A DNA stretch of 64,000 nt. It comes from Chaenocephalus aceratus (lineage: Eukaryota > Chordata > Actinopteri > Perciformes > Channichthyidae). Below the pieces are notes generated by a model. It ran no database searches. It was given only the letters and a program-made list of their open reading frames with translations, and was not told the origin of the DNA. How positions within the stretch are numbered: position 1 is the first letter of the stretch; every line of letters begins with the position of its first letter. The stretch covers positions 1,817,027 to 1,881,026 of the forward strand of contig CM043798.1 of the NCBI GenBank assembly GCA_023974075.1, written 5' to 3'. The position numbers and the translations under genes were made by a program. Of this stretch, positions 59,477 through 64,000 are shown in pieces.

Positions 59477-60355
59477 CACTGTGGAACAAACTCTTATGTG
59501 ACATACTGTACAGACATGTAAATGTGACACACTTCTCACTTATGCTGATTTCTTAATTTCTTTGAATAAATGATCTTCCCTTGAGATGAAACCCCTCTCT
59601 CTTCCATTGAGGAAAGTTACATTAGCTTCGGAGACAATTGATTGAAATGATTTCTAATAATTATTGTTAAACTAAAATATTATCTAATTGTGTTTGTTTA
59701 GAAGATTTCCTTATTATTGTATTTTGATTCTATACCATTTGATTGTCTGTCTATCTCCAGCAAATCACAACTAATTGTACATTAAAGCAGTTATATTTGG
59801 AATGCCTCTGTCCTCATCAGCGCTGTGTCTCCTGCTGGCCCTGTCCATGATGCTGAATGTGTGCCATCTTTGTTTTCAGTGTATTCAGACAATACAAATA
59901 ACCATGCTCATGTTTGTGAGTAATGTCTAGTTGTTGTTCAGACTCATGGACACACTGTTTGTTGTGAATAGATCTCAACCATAGCTGGTCTTTTATTTTA
60001 TATCTTGACATATCCACCACAGTCTATTATTTATTTATTCATTTGTATAGGCTGCAATCTGAGCACCTTTTTTCATTTAAAAAAGAAAATCGATTCCAAA
60101 TGGGGGGGGGAGGTGAATTAATTAAAGAGGTCGTTGCGCCCAAGGTGGGTGTGGGGAAAGCAAAATGTATCAAGTTGACAAGTTAGGTCAACAGTATATA
60201 TAACCAAAAAAACATTCCATTAAAAGAGCGGACTCACAACAGGTGATGCATCTTTCTTTTTGCAATAAGATGTTTGTGTTTTGAAGTCTTGCTTTGCCAT
60301 AAAAAGGACAGATCCCAAGAATTCAGTTTATGCACAAACTCTATATACTGTATAC
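59477..60355. other. No recognisable gene; unannotated DNA
   Basis: Unique-looking AT-rich sequence, with a poly-G run near 60101. The minus-strand frame at 59817-60020 has no recognisable domain. Confidence 0.4.
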
Positions 60356-60722
60356 TTCTAGAGCAGCATTTCTCAAAGTGTGGGGCGCAGAGATGTGATA
60401 GGTGGGTCGTGAATGGACGCGATGAACATGAGATTATTATTATTTTTTTTAATAGATTTTTTTGACCTCAGGTTGGTATCAAACCTGGGTCCTCGCGGGC
60501 GGCAGTGGACATTTAAAGCCGGAGACTCGCAACGGCGGTGGATCAGGTACCGGCGCAGCGGCGCTGTGAAAGTCCACGGCCCACCTATTCCAGAGCCAGC
60601 GGCCCACCGGGAAAAGTCCCAAATCTCCCTATGGTCAATCCGAGCCTGCTCACACACACACCACTGAAACCAAAATCATTTACAGACATATGTAAAAATC
60701 TCTCATACACACATGTGAAACG

Positions 60723-60723
<1 letters not shown>

Positions 60724-60810
<87 letters not shown>
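60724..60810 (+). repeat. (CA)n microsatellite inside hAT element
   Basis: Uninterrupted CA repeat of about 85 bases. The His-Thr and Cys-Val frames are by-products. Confidence 0.97.
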
Positions 60811-60811
<1 letters not shown>

Positions 60812-60921
60812 CGTTGCAGTCGGGAAGAAAAGCAATGTGGAGCGGCACCTCACCACTTCATAAGGAGTTTAACCGTGACACTTCTCGAAATCCCGTTTGT
60901 GTCCCCCCATTTTACAAATAG
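60811..60921 (+). pseudogene. hAT transposase N-terminal fragment (BED-like zinc finger end)
   Basis: One frame reads GKKSNVERHLTTS and the next frame continues HKEFNRDTSRNP, followed by a stop soon after. This matches the S-N-V-E-R-H-x-x-T-x-H-K pattern at the end of the zinc finger in Charlie/ZBED-like hAT transposases. A one-base shift separates the two halves. Everything downstream in the protein is lost. It fits the terminal repeats and 8-bp duplication of the host element. Confidence 0.6.
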
Positions 60922-61780
60922 GCTTATGTTTATTATAATTTTTTAAGTTAAGCCGTCATCGCCACGGAGGAGCACACAGCCTCTGTGAGCGAGCGAGACA
61001 GAGAGAGAGAGAGAACCTTTATCTATTTAATATAGCCTAGTTGTAAAAAATAAAGAAATCATTCCAATGTGTACTATACAGTAGGACAGTTAACAGTTTA
61101 AAAGGGGAATGATTAGTAAAATATGCATAAATAAAAAGAAATAATGCTAACTAGGTAACATAAGAATACACCAGTTGTTATTGGCTGTGATCATATTCTA
61201 AAGATGTTTGGATTATTGAAAAGTATACAGCTCCCTTTCATCTGAGTGTTGAGAGCTGTATCCATACATTCATGTTGTGCTCAAAGTGCACCAGATTAAT
61301 GCATTTAACTGCATGCCCCCGGACCCCCCTAGAGGAGGTAAGGTCCACCCCCAAATAAAGCAGGTTCAAATAATTAAATTGCAAACATGTTCTTTTAGTA
61401 AACACTGAAAACGGGTCCCACAGACCCAAACAGCACACAAAGGTTAAAGGTCAGCATATAATAATGTTAAAATGTGCTAAATATATACACTGCAAAAAAC
61501 AACAAAAAGAGGAGTAAAAGTAGGTCACGACTTGTACCTGGAACTGCTACCCCCGCGACCCCACCACGGGTAAGCGGGAGAAGATGGATGGATGGACGAC
61601 TTGTTTTATTTTTTGAAAGTAGCTCTCATCCTAAAAAAGGTTGGAGACCCCTCTTATAGAACGATACATTTGACCATTTTAAGCTTGGCCTACCATTTGA
61701 TTGGAGCGATGAGGAACAGGTGGGCCCACCTGTTCAAAGCGGGGAATGCCAGGACAAGTTTGAGAACCACTGTTCTAGAG

Positions 61781-62645
61781 GATGAGACATTGTTGGTCCA
61801 CTTTCTCCTAGACCACACGTGAGATCTTCAAACACAGTAGGACTGTGTAAAGAAACAACAACTGTATCATGTTTAGTAATCAAGCAGCAGGCTTCACGAA
61901 ACTATGTGTTGAATGCCGGTGTTGCTTTGTTGTGTTCTCCTGAAGAGGCACAGACTGTTTGTGAAATCACAGCGATTATAAAGTGATCCGTCGGCAGGAG
62001 TATGAAACTACTTTCTGAATAAAGCCTGTATTTTGTTGTTAGACATAACGTCCAGTTCACTTCCTCATTCTCTATTATGTTGTTATGTATAATTTTACAT
62101 TGAATTCTGAATCATTATTTGGAAATACTGAAATTGCTCTCAATATAGTATTTGCAATGATTTGTACGGATGGAGAAAGACTTGAGAGTGTTTTGAGCAC
62201 TCTGGTTCTTTGTTTGTCATCATCACATCTCACTGTTGGACATACATGATGTTGGTGGGTCAGTTTACAGTACATATGGCTAATGGGAAACAATGGCTCA
62301 GAATATCCCAGTATGCTTTGCATTTTTCCACTGTATTTCTATGTCTTCGAATAGGCCTCTTGTTTTAGTGTTGTCTAAATATTATAATATATAGGAATAG
62401 TAACATGGAAGCAAGACTGCTAAGGATAACCAGAATGTGTTGGCATTACGTCACTTGTCAGCGTTCACTTTTCTTCATGGTTCTCCTGGAGCTTCTGTCT
62501 CTAATCCTCTCTCTCCTCGTTCCTCTCAGGCGTTCTGACCTTCTCTGTGATTGAGCCATGCATCAGACGCCTCTCTGCTCCACTTAAAGGAAGCATTCTA
62601 ACCCCCAGTCCGTTGTTCCTGACAGAGCCGTCAATAGTGTGTCTG
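61781..62645. other. No recognisable gene; unannotated DNA
   Basis: Unique-looking sequence. No frames with recognisable domains, no repeats. Confidence 0.4.
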
Positions 62646-62960
62646 ATGCTGCGTTCAGACCGGACGCGATGCGATGTTTGGGGGTGGCGCGATTACATGT
62701 AAAGTCAATGCAGAAAGGCGATCAGACGCAAATTCGCTCCGACGGCGAGCATGAAGCGGTGGGCGCGAATTCTGCGGCGCGATTGAGGCGATTGAAGGGG
62801 GCCGCGATAAGCTGGAGTTCAATTTGTTCAACTCGAGCGTCATATTCGCGTGACGCGATCTCGCGGTAGCCAATCAGCGATGAGGATCTCAGCCTGCCGT
62901 CACTGACGTTCAACCAGAAAACATCAGCCGTTAGCCGTTAGCACACAGAGATCACAGCTC
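62646..62960. mobile_element. Possible one-ended TIR element fragment
   Basis: GATGCTGCGTTCAGACCGGA followed by CGCGATGCGATG and many GCGCGATT/GGCGATTGA motifs is the style of Harbinger-like MITE ends common in fish. CpG content is locally high. I could not find the opposite terminal repeat, so it may be truncated, or it may extend beyond what I can recognise. Confidence 0.35.
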
Positions 62961-64000
62961 CTCATATCTGTTCAGAAACTGGACAGAAGTTAAACAAGTA
63001 CAAACCACAGACTGCCTGTGTCATGGCGAATACAGTCGCTGGTTTATGTATGTCTGTATAGGCCGTTGTTGTGAGTGTGGACGGAGCAGCTACAACGTTA
63101 GCTTAGCCTGGTCGTCGATCCGGTCTCAAGCTGGAATCCTTACGTACATGCTGATTCGATGTTGATTCAAATGAAAACAAATGATAAAAACACACAGCAC
63201 AACAGATGACTCTTTCCATGGTAATACTACAGCAGGCTCCATTGGCACTGCCATTATTCAAATGCACAAGGCGATGCTGTTGGAGGCATTCATTGCCGTA
63301 ATGGGAAAAAGCTAATTGAGTGAATTCCTGTCAAATGACCAGACATGGTTAATGATGCTCCATAAGCCTCGGTCAGATGTGAACGCACAGGTACACATGT
63401 ACTCACAAACACACACATGCTTGTACACATGCATACAAAGCTGTCTACCAGAAGAGAGGCTGCACTCTGGAGCGGCTCTCCATTTAGAGCACACACATTA
63501 TCACTGCATTCAAACACATCTTACAGTGAAAGTGACTGCTAGGTGACAAAGAAAAGACATGCATACCGAGCAGCTCTCAGAGGCACTGTTTATGTCAGTG
63601 AGTGGCTGCTTTCAGAAAGTGGTGGATCCTTAAGAAATACCTTCCAAGCCAACGGCATTTAGAAAGCTGCCCATGACGAGATGGTACAGGAGATACTGCT
63701 CGGAGAAAGAATGCAGCGTGCCGAGCACATGCCTGAGACATTACTGAAATAACTTGCTCATTTACACAAGAGCCTTTCTGCAGTGTTGATTCATCACTAA
63801 CAGTTATTTCCCTTCTCTGCACTAACCTGAGTGTGTGTGAGTGTGTACAAGTGTGTGTGTGTACATGTAGGTGTGTTGAGAGCGAGTACACCCTGGATAA
63901 TGTCACATTAGCATACCTCTATCCCCACGCTGTCACTCAGTGTAAAATGAAGAAATACCTGTAGAGTCATCCCTACTGACTCCACAATGTGTGTCAGGAG
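62961..64000. other. No recognisable gene; unannotated DNA
   Basis: Unique-looking sequence with short GTGTGT runs near 63830-63870. No exon or mobile element could be supported. Confidence 0.4.

Larger units (their letters stand above)
60364..61772 (+). mobile_element. hAT transposon remnant (1409 bp; 8-bp TSD TTCTAGAG)
   Basis: The left end is CAGCATTTCTCAAAGTGTGG; the complement of the right end is CAGTGGTTCTCAAACTTGTC. The perfect 8-bp duplication TTCTAGAG flanks it (60356-60363 and 61773-61780). Inside are a (CA)n tract (60724-60810), a fragment of a hAT N-terminal zinc-finger coding region (60811-60921) and a block shared with 3311-3545. Most of the transposase gene is missing, so it is a deletion derivative. 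The TTCTCAAA end is typical of Charlie-like vertebrate hATs. Confidence 0.92.

Overview
This window looks like teleost fish nuclear DNA. The evidence is an L2-type LINE with an ORF2 reverse transcriptase remnant, a classic fish Tc1-like transposon with IR/DR ends, CAGTGG-type hAT elements, many non-autonomous TIR elements, long (GT)n, (GAGT)n and (TATC)n tracts, and no compact gene structure. I see no complete host protein-coding gene. The only host-gene candidate is a short first-exon/promoter-like block on the minus strand near 54.77-55.03 kb: three evenly spaced ETS-type boxes, then an ATG open into a good GTAAGT splice donor. Nearly all long open frames are by-products of tandem repeats.

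Layout. 1-12.7 kb is mostly unannotated DNA with two copies of a Harbinger-like MITE (2.5 and 7.0 kb), a 38-bp minisatellite (3.98-5.40 kb), a ~29-bp minisatellite (7.96-8.97 kb) and a TTA-flanked TIR element (10.6-11.2 kb). 12.7-20.8 kb is a nest: a ~1-kb TIR element, then an AGCTCTCAGTGTG-type tandem array split by a 1.0-kb TA-flanked TIR element and by a 4.5-kb foldback element that itself carries two LINE insertions. 21.6-22.45 kb is an extreme CG-dinucleotide tract that passes directly into (TATC)n. 24.3-24.97 kb holds a 37-bp repeat and a LINE 3' end whose 15-bp motif has expanded into a minisatellite. 29.02-30.63 kb is a 15-bp GGGTTGC-type satellite with higher-order structure. 31.3-35.1 kb is a (GAGT)n array interrupted by two TIR elements, one with a degraded zinc-finger ORF. 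35.9-39.6 kb is a second foldback element, and 39.99-42.17 kb an L2 LINE. 43.99-46.07 kb is a TTAA-flanked element containing a hAT-like insertion; 50.0-50.4 kb is a TTAA-flanked MITE; 51.9-52.6 kb is a hAT MITE with a perfect 8-bp TSD. 55.7-59.5 kb is a Harbinger-like element carrying a broken Tc1 transposon and another TIR element. 60.36-61.77 kb is a hAT element with a perfect 8-bp TSD.

The most interesting system is the pair of foldback elements (15831-20365 and 35896-39619). Both begin with CAACC, end with GGTTG, are flanked by perfect 7-bp target duplications, have 0.5-0.9-kb inverted arms and share a homologous core. Their outer arms, however, have unrelated sequence, and each carries its own set of short hairpins. 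The CA...TG termini, 7-bp TSD and long arms recall Galileo/P-superfamily foldback transposons; that placement is inference. The second copy also preserves the empty sites of both LINE insertions found in the first.
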